Below, in pieces: positions 24,886 to 33,019 of a DNA stretch of 64,000 nt. The stretch spans positions 186,001-250,000 of the forward strand of contig NZ_BMLV01000003.1 of assembly GCF_014645495.1 (NCBI RefSeq), read 5' to 3'. The position numbers and the translations under genes are program-made. This DNA is from Cloacibacterium rupense. GTDB lineage: Bacteria; Bacteroidota; Bacteroidia; Flavobacteriales; Weeksellaceae. The stretch's first letter is position 1. Each line of letters begins with the position of its first letter. A model generated the notes under the pieces. The model was not told the origin of the DNA. It was given only the letters and a program-made list of their open reading frames with translations, and made no database searches.

Positions 24886-24893
24886 CAAATTTA
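24886..24893 (-). promoter_or_regulatory. -7 element candidate directly before ruvX
   Basis: TAAATTTG on the minus strand fits TAnnTTTG. With the usual offset the transcript would start at or next to the ruvX ATG. Confidence 0.45.
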
Positions 24894-24957
24894 CTAATTT
24901 TTTTCAGGTTGTAGAAATTCAAATTTTTCTTAATTTTAAAGTCTTAAATTAATACAG

Positions 24958-25440
24958 ATGAAAACGCTGTTTTTGGTAAGACATGCCAAGAGTGATTGGC
25001 CGGTAAATACCGCAGATTTTGATAGACCTCTTAGTGAAAGAGGGCACCAAGATGCCCCGAAAATGGCTGAATTTTTGAAATCTAAAAATGTAGAAATTGA
25101 TACTTTTGTAAGTAGCCCTGCCAAAAGAGCAATAACCACCTGTAGATATTTTGCAGAAATTTTTGAAAATGATAATATTAGAAAAGTCGAAAAACTGTAT
25201 AATGCTTCGACTGTAGATTTTTTAGAAGTAATAGAAAATTTAAGTGATGAAATAGAAAATGTAGCTTTATTTTCTCACAATAATGGAATTACCTATTTTG
25301 CCAATTCTCTGACCAACGAAAATATTATGCATATGCCAACCTGCGCTGTAGTAGGCTTTAAAATAAATACCAAAACTTGGCAAGATTTTCTAAAAGCCGA
25401 AAAAGAATTTTTATTTTTTTATACACCAAAAGAAATTTAA
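24958..25440 (+). CDS. SixA-like histidine phosphatase
   Basis: 160 residues of the histidine-phosphatase (RHG) superfamily. The phosphate pocket is RHAKSDW (Arg8, His9 as phospho-acceptor), with FDRPLSERGHQDAPKMA as the conserved second block and the distal catalytic His in LFSHNNGITYF. SixA proteins dephosphorylate phosphohistidine in phosphotransfer proteins; the target here is unknown. It is followed after three bases by a Ppx/GppA gene, so the two are co-transcribed. Confidence 0.88.
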   Translation: MKTLFLVRHAKSDWPVNTADFDRPLSERGHQDAPKMAEFLKSKNVEIDTFVSSPAKRAITTCRYFAEIFENDNIRKVEKLYNASTVDFLEVIENLSDEIENVALFSHNNGITYFANSLTNENIMHMPTCAVVGFKINTKTWQDFLKAEKEFLFFYTPKEI

Positions 25441-25443
25441 AAC

Positions 25444-26325
25444 ATGAAGATTGCCGCCATAGATATAGGAAGTAATGCAGCTAGATTGCTCATTAATGAA
25501 GTAAGAGAGCCCAAAAAAGGAAAACCCGAGTTTGTAAAACTCAATCTTTTGAGAATTCCTTTTAGACTAGGTTTTGATGTTTTTTCTATAGGAGAAATAG
25601 GTGCAGAAAGAAAAAAAATGGTCATCAATACGATGAAGGTTTTTGCACAATTGATGGAAATTTATGGAGTAGAACATTACCGAGCTTGTGCTACTAGTGC
25701 AATGCGTGATGCCAAAAATGGTAAAGAAATTATAGATTTAGTGAAAAAAGAAGCTGGCATTGAGATAGAAATTATTTCTGGTGACGAAGAAGCTACGCTA
25801 ATCTACGAAAATCACGTAGCAGAAGGACTTGACAAAAACTACGGCTATCTATACATAGATGTAGGCGGCGGTTCTACAGAACTCACTTACTACGAAAATG
25901 GTAAAATGAAATACGAACATTCCTTCAATATTGGCACCATCAGACTGCTGAATAATTTGGTAACCAAAGAAAATTGGGAAGAACTAAAAACAGAAATTAA
26001 AACCAAAATTGTAAGCAAAAAACCAATGGTAGCGATAGGTTCTGGAGGAAACATTAACAAAGTTTTTAGTATGAGTAAGACAAAAGACGGAAAACCAATG
26101 TCTGCCAATATGCTAAAAACATTCTACAAAGATTTGAAAGACCTCACCGTAGAAGAACGCATGCTGAAACATAATTTAAGAGAAGACCGAGCAGATGTAA
26201 TCGTTCCAGCGCTAGAAATTTTTAATAAAGTATTGGGTTGGGCAGAAATTTCACAGATTTTTGTTCCTAAAATCTCAGTAGCCGATGGTTTAATACACAG
26301 TATTTATAATCAGTTGAAGAAATAA
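25444..26325 (+). CDS. Exopolyphosphatase / GppA-family phosphatase
   Basis: 293 residues, actin/ASKHA fold: phosphate-1 motif AAIDIGSNAARLLI at residues 3-16, YIDVGGGSTELTYY near 138-151 and AIGSGGNINKV near 198-208. This corresponds to the catalytic N-terminal half of Ppx/GppA; the C-terminal HD-like half of the long enzymes is missing, as in many Bacteroidetes members. It degrades polyphosphate or hydrolyses pppGpp; which one cannot be told. It is encoded between a SixA-like phosphatase and a lipoprotein. A PPK2 polyphosphate kinase is encoded at 41.7 kb. Confidence 0.88.
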   Translation: MKIAAIDIGSNAARLLINEVREPKKGKPEFVKLNLLRIPFRLGFDVFSIGEIGAERKKMVINTMKVFAQLMEIYGVEHYRACATSAMRDAKNGKEIIDLVKKEAGIEIEIISGDEEATLIYENHVAEGLDKNYGYLYIDVGGGSTELTYYENGKMKYEHSFNIGTIRLLNNLVTKENWEELKTEIKTKIVSKKPMVAIGSGGNINKVFSMSKTKDGKPMSANMLKTFYKDLKDLTVEERMLKHNLREDRADVIVPALEIFNKVLGWAEISQIFVPKISVADGLIHSIYNQLKK

Positions 26326-26334
26326 CAAATAGAC

Positions 26335-27066
26335 ATGAAATATTTTCTATTATTTTACACATTTTTATTCATTTTTTCTTGCGAAAAAAAAGAACAAGTT
26401 TTTGAAAAACCTGTAAATCAAGAAACAAAAACAAAACTAGAAAACTTAAATATTCTAACAAATAATTCTATTGAAATAGATAGTACAGGAATTTTAGCTT
26501 TTCCTCTTTCAATTGGTGAAACTATTGAAAGAAGTAGTCTAGAAAGTTCCTTTAAATTTGAGAAAGAAAGTTCTTTTTGGAATATTATTTTCTACAATAC
26601 TACTACAGGAGAAAAACATTTACTTAGCAAACAAAAAATGCTAATTTCTAATTATGAAACTGATTATAGCTATGATTCCTCAAACAAAACTGTCAATCAA
26701 ATGGATACTTCTTCTAAAAAATTTATTTTCTATAATATTATTACGGATGATTATGATGGAAATAAAAAATTGAATTTTGAAGATCCTACTTATTTATTTT
26801 TAACAGACAAAGAAGGAAAAAATTTAAAGCAAATCTCGCCTAAAAACTTAAATATAATCAATTGGAAGATTATATCAAAAACAAGAAAAATTATTTTTAA
26901 TGCTCAGAATGATTCAAATAAAAATAAAAAATTTGACGACACAGACGATGTGATTACCTTAGAATATGATTTGGAAAGCCAAAAACCACCTGTTGTTATT
27001 TTTGACAAAAACTTTAAAAATTCTTTGATCAAAAATTTTAAAAACAATTGGAATCAAAATAATTAA
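26335..27066 (+). CDS. Uncharacterised lipoprotein with two EF-hand-like loops
   Basis: 243 residues. MKYFLLFYTFLFIFSCEKK is a lipoprotein signal with lipidated Cys16. I recognise no family. Two segments look like calcium-binding loops of the DxDxNxK type: DYDGNKKLNFED and DSNKNKKFDDTD, both followed by a short hydrophobic strand. The spacing (about 60 residues) is wide for paired EF-hands and nearer to repeats seen in periplasmic sensors. It starts nine bases after the Ppx/GppA gene, so it is probably the third gene of that operon. Confidence 0.72.
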   Translation: MKYFLLFYTFLFIFSCEKKEQVFEKPVNQETKTKLENLNILTNNSIEIDSTGILAFPLSIGETIERSSLESSFKFEKESSFWNIIFYNTTTGEKHLLSKQKMLISNYETDYSYDSSNKTVNQMDTSSKKFIFYNIITDDYDGNKKLNFEDPTYLFLTDKEGKNLKQISPKNLNIINWKIISKTRKIIFNAQNDSNKNKKFDDTDDVITLEYDLESQKPPVVIFDKNFKNSLIKNFKNNWNQNN

Positions 27067-27071
27067 GTATT

Positions 27072-27097
27072 AAAAAAACGAGCTAAAGCCCGTTTTT
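27072..27097. terminator. Bidirectional terminator
   Basis: AAAACGAGC TAAA GCCCGTTTTT: a short stem with one mismatch and A/T tracts on both sides, between convergent genes. Confidence 0.65.
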
Positions 27098-27129
27098 ACC
27101 TATATTTTATATTTTACAAAACAAAGAAA

Positions 27130-27381
27130 TTATTCTACACTTACCACTTCTTTTATACTTGGTGCAAATTGTTTGATGGTATTTTCTACACCCAATTTCA
27201 TTGTAGAAAAACTCATAGGACAACCTTGGCAATTGCCTTGAAGTTTTACCATCACTTTATTGTCCACCACATCTACCAATTCTATATCACCTCCATCATT
27301 ATTTAGAAACGGACGAATACTATCCAAAGCTTCCATCACTTTGGTTACTACTTCTTCGTGGGTCAATTTTTCTCTATTCAT
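27130..27381 (-). CDS. NifU C-terminal-type iron-sulfur carrier
   Basis: 83 residues, consisting only of the NifU C-terminal domain: VMEALDSIRPFLNNDGGDIE, then the cluster-binding C-x2-C in GNCQGCPMS. Such proteins bind a [4Fe-4S] cluster as a dimer and pass it to apoproteins. Its neighbour upstream on the same strand is the Mrp/ApbC Fe-S carrier (81-base spacer), which supports a joint role in cluster delivery. Confidence 0.92.
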   Translation of the reverse strand: MNREKLTHEEVVTKVMEALDSIRPFLNNDGGDIELVDVVDNKVMVKLQGNCQGCPMSFSTMKLGVENTIKQFAPSIKEVVSVE

Positions 27382-27462
27382 AATTTATTTGCTTTTGACT
27401 TTCTGCAATTTGCTTTCAGCACATCTAGAAATATTTAATTTATAATATTGCTTTTTAATCAT

Positions 27463-28566
27463 TTATTTCTTTGGCGAGCAACCAGCCATTGTGGTGATTT
27501 TAACAGCCTCAGTTGGTGGCAAATTTTTATTTCTTTCTACTAAACTTTCCACCATTTTTTGGGCAGTTTCTTTATAAATTTCGGCAATTTTAGAGCCTTC
27601 TTGCAATGCTGCTGGCCTTCCTACATCTCCTGCTTCTCTTATACTTTGAATTAAAGGAATTTCGCCCAAAACAGGAATTCCTAAATCATCTGCCATATAT
27701 TGAGCGCCTTGTTTTCCAAAAATATAATATTTGTTATCTGGCAATTCTTCGGGTGTAAAATACGCCATATTTTCTATTAAACCAAGTACCGGAATGTTGA
27801 TGCTTTCCATAGTAAACATTGCAATTCCTTTTTTTACATCTGCTAGCGCTACATGTTGTGGTGTGCTCACAATTACAGCACCTGTAACCGGAACTTCCTG
27901 AATGATAGATAAATGGATATCACCAGTTCCTGGAGGTAAATCTATTAATAAAAAGTCTAAATTCCCCCAAGCCGCATCTCTAATCATTTGGTTCAAAGCT
28001 TTGCTAGCCATTGGTCCGCGCCAAACTACCGCTTGATTTGCTCCTGAAAAATAACCAATCGAAAGCATTTTTACGCCATAATTTTCGATAGGTTTCATCA
28101 TATTTTTACCATCTACTTCCACAGAAATTGGTTTTTCTGATTCTGTATCAAACATTGTAGGTACAGAAGGTCCATAAATATCTGCGTCTAAAACGCCCAC
28201 CGAAAATCCCATTTTCTGCAAGGTAACCGCCAAGTTAGCAGTAACCGTAGATTTGCCTACCCCACCTTTACCAGATGCAATAGCGATAATGTTTTGAATT
28301 CCAGGAATCTGTTTCCCTTTGATTTGATTTTGTTGAACTTCTGTAGGTTCTGGTGAAGCAATTTTTAATTTTAAATTAATATGCTCTCCAAACTCCGAAG
28401 CGAAGGCTTGTTTCATAGCTACTTCTAGCTTCTTTTTTTCGTGCATTGCTGGCGAATGTGCTACCATATCGATATACACATCGTCACCTACCATTTGAAG
28501 ATTTTTTACTAAATCATCTACTTCTATTTCTTTCAGAAACTCCTGAACTCTTGCTTTCGTCAACAT
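27463..28566 (-). CDS. mrp: Mrp/ApbC family P-loop ATPase, Fe-S cluster carrier
   Basis: 367 residues. An N-terminal MIP18/DUF59-like domain (about 1-75) is followed by the deviant Walker A GKGGVGKST (99-107) and the ParA/MinD-like ATPase domain (DADIYGPSVPTMF, then LIDLPPGTGDIHLSI). Known members bind a [4Fe-4S] cluster and transfer it. The usual CxxC of some family members is not evident; a Cys is found near the C-terminus (MAGCSPKK). Encoded with a NifU-C protein. Confidence 0.93.
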   Translation of the reverse strand: MLTKARVQEFLKEIEVDDLVKNLQMVGDDVYIDMVAHSPAMHEKKKLEVAMKQAFASEFGEHINLKLKIASPEPTEVQQNQIKGKQIPGIQNIIAIASGKGGVGKSTVTANLAVTLQKMGFSVGVLDADIYGPSVPTMFDTESEKPISVEVDGKNMMKPIENYGVKMLSIGYFSGANQAVVWRGPMASKALNQMIRDAAWGNLDFLLIDLPPGTGDIHLSIIQEVPVTGAVIVSTPQHVALADVKKGIAMFTMESINIPVLGLIENMAYFTPEELPDNKYYIFGKQGAQYMADDLGIPVLGEIPLIQSIREAGDVGRPAALQEGSKIAEIYKETAQKMVESLVERNKNLPPTEAVKITTMAGCSPKK

Positions 28567-28591
28567 ATTGATAAATCAAATTTTTAGAACA

Positions 28592-28599
28592 CAAATTTA
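28592..28599 (-). promoter_or_regulatory. -7 element candidate for mrp
   Basis: TAAATTTG on the minus strand, 25 bases before the mrp ATG. The -33 region is not clear. Confidence 0.45.
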
Positions 28600-28722
28600 G
28601 TGAAATTTATTGATTTGGAATGAATAAAAATAAGTATTGCCATGATTGATAGAATTAATACAAGGCCATTTCAAATCAAGAAAGAAAATCGAGCCAATTT
28701 CCTGTGGAAAACTTTCTGTTTT

Positions 28723-28748
28723 TTGCATCATAATTCTTTCTAATTTTG
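28723..28748 (+). promoter_or_regulatory. Promoter candidate for umuC
   Basis: TTG at 28723-28725 and TAATTTTG at 28741-28748, spacing 15 bases, shorter than the usual 19-21. It lies 53 bases before the umuC start. Confidence 0.45.
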
Positions 28749-28801
28749 TAACATATTCTCTCAGATTTTTCACATTTTATTATTCAAAAATTACAGAAAT
28801 T

Positions 28802-30073
28802 ATGTTTGCTCTATTAGATTGCAATAATTTTTTCGTTAGCTGCGAACGCACTCTAGACAACAGTTTAGAGGGAAAACCTGTGGTAGTTTTGTCTAATAAT
28901 GATGGCTGTGTAGTCTCTAGAAGTAACGAGGCAAAAGCACTAGGGATTCCTATGGGAGCGCCAGTTTTTAAGTACCGAGATTTATTTGAAAAACACCATG
29001 TAAAAGCCTTTTCTGCCAAGTTTGAATTGTACAATTTCCGAAGCCAACAAGTCATGAAAATTGCGAGTTCTTACGCTCCAAATTTTGAAGTGTATAGCAT
29101 AGATGAATTGTTTCTAGATTTCCGTGGTTTTACTTATTTTAATTTAGAAGAATATTCTCAAAAAATAAAAAAAGAAATTGCAATAGAAGCCAAAATACCT
29201 GTAAGCATAGGCATTGCTCCTACCAAAACTTTGGCTAAAATTGCGAACAGAATTGCCAAAAAATTTCCAGAAAGATTTGATGGTGTTTTTATCCTTGATT
29301 CATCAGAAAAAATAGAAAAAGCGCTGAAATGGCTAGACATAGAAGACGTTTGGGGAATTGGGCGAAGATTGGGCGTAAAAATGCGTGATGCTGGGGTAAA
29401 TAAAGCTTGGGATTTATTACAAAAACCTGAAATCTGGGTAAGAAAAATGATGGGAATTCACGGCACTAGAATGATTAACGAACTGAAAGGAATTCAACAA
29501 CTAGGCTTAGAAACACCTGCTAAAAAACAATCTATTGCTACTACCAGAAGTTTTATGGAAATGATTTCTGAGAAAGAAAAACTGAGAGAACGCATAGAAA
29601 CTTTCGCATTTTCTTGTGCCGAAAAACTACGAAAACAAAATTCTTGTTGTCGTGTAATTACCGTTTTTGTTCGTACCAACAGATTTAGAAAAGAATTGGG
29701 CGAGTATAGAAATGGTTTTTCTATGGTTTTACCCAATCCTAGTAATTCTTCCATTGTTTTGGCAAAGGCTGCTAATTCTATTTTTGAAGCCATTTACAAA
29801 GAAGGTTTTCACTACAAAAAAGCTGGAGTTATTGTTTCGGATTTTGTGCCTGAAAACGAAAGACTTATCAATGTTTTTGAAAAAGATCTAGAAACCAAAC
29901 ACTTACCTATAATGAAAGCGATGGATTTATTGAACAAAAAATACGGAAAAGACAAAATACGCCTCGCTTCACAAAACGGAAAACCAACTTACGAAAGAAA
30001 ACTTCTCTCCCCTGAATATGAAGAATTTTTGAAAAACAACACGCTTCCTGAGGCTAGTTTTAGGTTTCATTAA
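28802..30073 (+). CDS. umuC: Y-family DNA polymerase V catalytic subunit UmuC
   Basis: 423 residues from the ATG at 28802; upstream codons to 28646 are an artefact of an open frame. Seen: [17 protein letters not shown] with catalytic Asp6, [20 protein letters not shown], and [10 protein letters not shown] with catalytic Asp101-Glu102. Then comes a helix-hairpin-helix ([13 protein letters not shown]) and the UmuC-type C-terminal domain. It performs error-prone translesion synthesis. No umuD-like S24 peptidase gene lies next to it, although the two are often paired. Confidence 0.94.
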   Translation: MFALLDCNNFFVSCERTLDNSLEGKPVVVLSNNDGCVVSRSNEAKALGIPMGAPVFKYRDLFEKHHVKAFSAKFELYNFRSQQVMKIASSYAPNFEVYSIDELFLDFRGFTYFNLEEYSQKIKKEIAIEAKIPVSIGIAPTKTLAKIANRIAKKFPERFDGVFILDSSEKIEKALKWLDIEDVWGIGRRLGVKMRDAGVNKAWDLLQKPEIWVRKMMGIHGTRMINELKGIQQLGLETPAKKQSIATTRSFMEMISEKEKLRERIETFAFSCAEKLRKQNSCCRVITVFVRTNRFRKELGEYRNGFSMVLPNPSNSSIVLAKAANSIFEAIYKEGFHYKKAGVIVSDFVPENERLINVFEKDLETKHLPIMKAMDLLNKKYGKDKIRLASQNGKPTYERKLLSPEYEEFLKNNTLPEASFRFH

Positions 30074-30080
30074 AATAACA

Positions 30081-30113
30081 AAAAGCTCCAACAATTATTT
30101 GTTGGAACTTTTC
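30081..30113. terminator. Bidirectional terminator between umuC and the TPR gene
   Basis: AAAAG-C-TCCAACAA, loop TTAT, TTGTTGGA-A-CTTTT. The stem is 8 bp plus flanking A/T pairs; it overlaps the last codons of the minus-strand gene. Confidence 0.75.
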
Positions 30114-30610
30114 TTTTGGTCTTTCCCTTTTTTAGGTTTTTCTATTTTTGCCTTTATGAAATTTATTCTTTCTGTAATAAAATCCAGATAGTTTTTATTT
30201 GCAGAATTTTTCTTGGCTTTTTCTAGAATTTTCAATGCTTTTTTAAATTTTTCTTGCTTTTCAAAGAAAATAGCTTTTCTATAGAGAATCCTAGATTGGT
30301 CTATTCCTTTAATACCTTTCGCATATTCTATTAATTTTTTTGCCTCTTCATAGTCTTCATTATTAAGCAAACAATCTATATAGAAAAGCGGCGTAGAAAC
30401 AGAATCTAGCTTTACTTGCATTGCTTCTTCAAAATAAGTTTTAGCGGTTTCATAATCTTGCAACATTTCAGAATATACCCGTCCTAAAAGACATAGACTT
30501 TCTGCATTATGATCACCATAAGACAGTGCATAATTCAGTGCCTGCATTGTTTCCTCTAGGTTATAAGGGAAATTATCCAAGGCTTGAAAGTAGTATTTGT
30601 TTGTTGTCAT
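30095..30610 (-). CDS. TPR-repeat protein, third gene of the rtcB-prfH cluster
   Basis: 171 residues, almost entirely tetratricopeptide-like helices: ALNYALSYGDHNAESLCLLG, YSEMLQDYETAKTYFEEAMQ, LLNNEDYEEAKKLIEYAKG and EKQEKFKKALKILEKAKKN. It ends in a very basic tail (KAKIEKPKKGKDQKKSSNK) that could contact RNA. No enzymatic domain. It starts five bases after the prfH stop, so it is co-transcribed with prfH and rtcB, which suggests, but does not prove, a role in ribosome repair. Confidence 0.78.
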   Translation of the reverse strand: MTTNKYYFQALDNFPYNLEETMQALNYALSYGDHNAESLCLLGRVYSEMLQDYETAKTYFEEAMQVKLDSVSTPLFYIDCLLNNEDYEEAKKLIEYAKGIKGIDQSRILYRKAIFFEKQEKFKKALKILEKAKKNSANKNYLDFITERINFIKAKIEKPKKGKDQKKSSNK

Positions 30611-30615
30611 TTTTT

Positions 30616-31212
30616 TTACATTTTAAAAATTTTCTTAGGATTTCCTCTCTCTAATTGGAGATGATTCATCCATTGATTTTGTTTTTGTACTGAAGATTTT
30701 TTGGCATTCATTTCCAAAATTTTCAATTTTAATCTTTCGACCGCGATTTTTTTGTTTTCCAATTGCGAACGAGAATCCATTGCCACCACTTGAATTTTAG
30801 TTGGTAAATGCGTAACACGAACTGCCGAGTTTACTTTGTTTACGTTTTGTCCGCCATTTCCAGAACTCCTCATCGTTTGAAATTCTAAATCTTTTTCGTT
30901 AAGTTGAAGTTCAAAGAAATTTTCGATTTCAAAAACACCAACGAACCAGTTTTTACGCTGATGGTGTGGTCTAAATTTACTTTTCCCGATGAATTGAATG
31001 CTTCCTTTCCAAGAATTTAGAAATTCTGAAACCGCATCAACTTCAAAAGTAATCGACTGAAAACCTGAAATTTCACCTTCTACCATTTCTACAACTTTGT
31101 AGTTCAATTTTAGAAATTCCATTCCTTTTTTCATTCGGTTAAAGGTTTCTTGTACAAAAAACTCACATTCTACAGGACCTTTTCCTGAGGTGATTTGTAT
31201 TATTTGTTTCAT
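30616..31212 (-). CDS. prfH: Peptide chain release factor H
   Basis: 198 residues from the ATG at 31212; an upstream extension is word-repeat sequence. The catalytic GGQ loop is intact in RSSGNGGQNVNKVNSAVRVT (Gly120-Gly121-Gln122). The protein lacks the stop-codon recognition domain of RF1/RF2, which explains its short length. Known PrfH proteins act on ribosomes cleaved in the 16S decoding centre, releasing the stalled peptide so that RtcB can re-ligate the rRNA. The rtcB gene directly upstream supports this assignment. Confidence 0.93.
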   Translation of the reverse strand: MKQIIQITSGKGPVECEFFVQETFNRMKKGMEFLKLNYKVVEMVEGEISGFQSITFEVDAVSEFLNSWKGSIQFIGKSKFRPHHQRKNWFVGVFEIENFFELQLNEKDLEFQTMRSSGNGGQNVNKVNSAVRVTHLPTKIQVVAMDSRSQLENKKIAVERLKLKILEMNAKKSSVQKQNQWMNHLQLERGNPKKIFKM

Positions 31213-31292
31213 TTTATTTGTTGTTTGTTGATGGTTGTTCGTTGATAGTTTATGATTTTTAACCAAAAACTATCAACTAAAACTGACAACCA
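31213..31292. repeat. Inverted word repeat between rtcB and prfH
   Basis: GTTGATAGTTT faces AAACTATCAAC perfectly, and the outer ATGGTTGT / ACAACCAT words also pair, so the spacer can fold into a long hairpin. The same words appear at 14300-14340. Confidence 0.7.
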
Positions 31293-32684
31293 TTATTTGT
31301 CCATTCTCACGATTCTGGGCTGGAAAGTTCCCAAAATATCTACCAAATCTTGCTGCGCATTCATTACCTGATTGATGTTTTTGTACATCATAGGTGCTTC
31401 TTCCAGACTACCTCCAATCAAGGTTACTTTGTGCATTTTCAGCTCATCTTTCATTTCTTTTTGTGTGAAAGCTGTTTTGGCAAAATTTCTGGAATGTTTT
31501 CTCCCTGCACCATGCGAAGCAGAATGAAGTGAGGCTGAATTCCCTCTGCCTTTTACAATGAAACCTTTGCTGGTCATAGAACCTGGGATGATTCCCAACT
31601 GTCCTTCCGAAGCTGGTGTTGCCCCTTTTCTATGAACAATCAATTCTTCTCCGTCAAAATTTTCTTTCCACGCAAAATTGTGATGATTTTCTATTCTTGC
31701 TTTCAACCTTCCACCAACCGCTTTTATCAAACGTCTGTGAATATCGGTATGACAAGCGGAAGCGTAATCTCCTGCCAAATTCATAGAAACCCAATATTCT
31801 TGTCCAAGATGCGTATCCAAATCTAGCCAAGCCAAATGTTGTGCTTCTTTTGGGAGCGGACAATTTTCTACTGCAACTCTCGTATAATATTGCGCAATCT
31901 CTGCTCCGAAGCCTCTAGAACCACTGTGCGAAAGAATACCTACATATTTTCCTTTTGGCAAGCCAATTTGATGATCATCTTCTAAAATTTCTACTTCTCC
32001 GAATTCTACAAAATGATTTCCTCCGCCTGAAGTACCCATTTGTTTGATGGCTTTTGACTTTAATCTTCTCAAAATCGGAATTAAATTGAAGGTTTCATCA
32101 TCAAAAATTTCATTTTCTATGTGCGTTTTATGCACTTCGTACATCCCGAATTTGGTATGTTCGGCTAATGCTTTTTCGTATTTGTCTTTTGCACCATCTA
32201 GATAAGAAACTGGCGTATCCAATATACTTAAACACATTCTACAACCAATGTCTAAGCCTACTCCATAAGGAATTACCGCATTTTTGGTCGCTAAAACTCC
32301 ACCAATGGGCAGACCATACCCGAAATGTGCATCTGGCATCAAAGCACCTTTTACCGAAACCGGAAGTTTAAGCGAAGTATAAAACTGATTAATTGCATCT
32401 TCTGAAATTTCATCCCCGAAAATCTCATACGGAACTCTGTTATTCAAAAGCATTCTTTTTTCAGTTTTCTTGCTCATTAAAAGTTCTTCTGCAATCTGAC
32501 CAAGCATTAGATTACTCTTAAATTCTTCTGGTTGAAGTAAAATTTCCTTCAAAATATTTTTAACGTATGCGGTATTTTTATCTGCAAAATTTTTCTTTGC
32601 TACTTCCAAGGCTACCGTTACTGATTTATTATTAGGATATCCTAATTTCAGGATATCTTTTCCTTTTAATTTTAAATTTCCCAT
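31293..32684 (-). CDS. rtcB: RtcB-family RNA ligase (PrfH-associated type)
   Basis: 463 residues. RtcB joins RNA 2',3'-cyclic phosphate/3'-phosphate ends to 5'-OH ends using GTP and Mn2+. Seen: DIGCRMC (Asp145, Cys148; metal ligands), GGGNHFVEFGE, LSHSGSRGFGAEIA, and the guanylylation region SASHGAGRKHSR near residue 390. The Arg after DIGC, where classic RtcB has Gly, is a variant I associate with PrfH-linked enzymes. The N-terminal 100 residues are unlike tRNA-splicing RtcB. It forms an operon with prfH and a TPR gene, and a leader-like unit lies 160-340 bases upstream. Confidence 0.92.
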   Translation of the reverse strand: MGNLKLKGKDILKLGYPNNKSVTVALEVAKKNFADKNTAYVKNILKEILLQPEEFKSNLMLGQIAEELLMSKKTEKRMLLNNRVPYEIFGDEISEDAINQFYTSLKLPVSVKGALMPDAHFGYGLPIGGVLATKNAVIPYGVGLDIGCRMCLSILDTPVSYLDGAKDKYEKALAEHTKFGMYEVHKTHIENEIFDDETFNLIPILRRLKSKAIKQMGTSGGGNHFVEFGEVEILEDDHQIGLPKGKYVGILSHSGSRGFGAEIAQYYTRVAVENCPLPKEAQHLAWLDLDTHLGQEYWVSMNLAGDYASACHTDIHRRLIKAVGGRLKARIENHHNFAWKENFDGEELIVHRKGATPASEGQLGIIPGSMTSKGFIVKGRGNSASLHSASHGAGRKHSRNFAKTAFTQKEMKDELKMHKVTLIGGSLEEAPMMYKNINQVMNAQQDLVDILGTFQPRIVRMDK

Positions 32685-32743
32685 AATTTATAAGTGATAA
32701 ATGATAAGTGATGAATGATTTTCATTCACCTCAAAAATTCAAG

Positions 32744-32848
32744 ATGAGATTTCAAAAAAATCATCAAGAATATGCCAACAAAGAGCTGCTGGTAAACATA
32801 CTTACACGAACATTTCGGGAAAATTTTGCAGAAATTAGAATAAAATAA
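32744..32848 (+). CDS. Possible 34-aa small ORF
   Basis: ATG at 32744 to TAA at 32848, encoding MRFQKNHQEYANKELLVNIL and 14 more residues (TRTFRENFAEIRIK). It is amphipathic and ends exactly where a strong hairpin terminator begins, which is the main argument for it. It runs against the leader of rtcB. I see no promoter or ribosome-binding site, and no homologue comes to mind; it could be a gene remnant or chance. Confidence 0.25.
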   Translation: MRFQKNHQEYANKELLVNILTRTFRENFAEIRIK

Positions 32849-32876
32849 AACCCGAAATTTTACAACTTCGGGTTTC
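32845..32876. terminator. Strong bidirectional hairpin upstream of rtcB (leader terminator/attenuator)
   Basis: AAACCCGAA (32848-32856), 10-base loop, TTCGGGTTT (32867-32875). On the minus strand the stem is followed by TTTATTTTATT. It lies between the 25-codon leader ORF and rtcB, and could terminate the leader transcript or act as an attenuator for rtcB-prfH. Confidence 0.85.
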
Positions 32877-32900
32877 TATATTTCATAATTGATAATAATT

Positions 32901-32978
32901 CTAGCTGAAAACGAAAACACCGAAGCGTACCACAGAAAGTGGTAGTACTACTGAAGATAAATTGTGAAATTTGAACAT
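32901..32978 (-). CDS. 25-aa leader-like small ORF upstream of rtcB-prfH
   Basis: ATG at 32978 to TAG at 32901. The peptide starts MFKFHNLSSVV, continues LPLSVVRFGVFVFS, is hydrophobic and has six Val. It is framed by a good Bacteroidetes promoter (33020-33052) about 42 bases upstream and a strong terminator 25 bases downstream, so it is a complete small transcription unit. The ORF contains a hairpin (TACCAC-TTTCT-GTGGTA) and a GCTTCGG segment. That segment can pair either with CGAAGC just before the ATG or with CCGAAG of the terminator. I recognise no characterised leader peptide. Translation is inferred. Confidence 0.55.
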   Translation of the reverse strand: MFKFHNLSSVVLPLSVVRFGVFVFS

Positions 32979-33019
32979 TTTTGCTTCGATTTTTAATTGT
33001 TAAACTTTATTTTCGGGTG

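Noticed and set aside
28646-28801. Upstream extension of umuC
   Set aside because: The catalytic Asp-containing N-terminus [11 protein letters not shown] starts at 28802, and the promoter candidate lies inside the extension.
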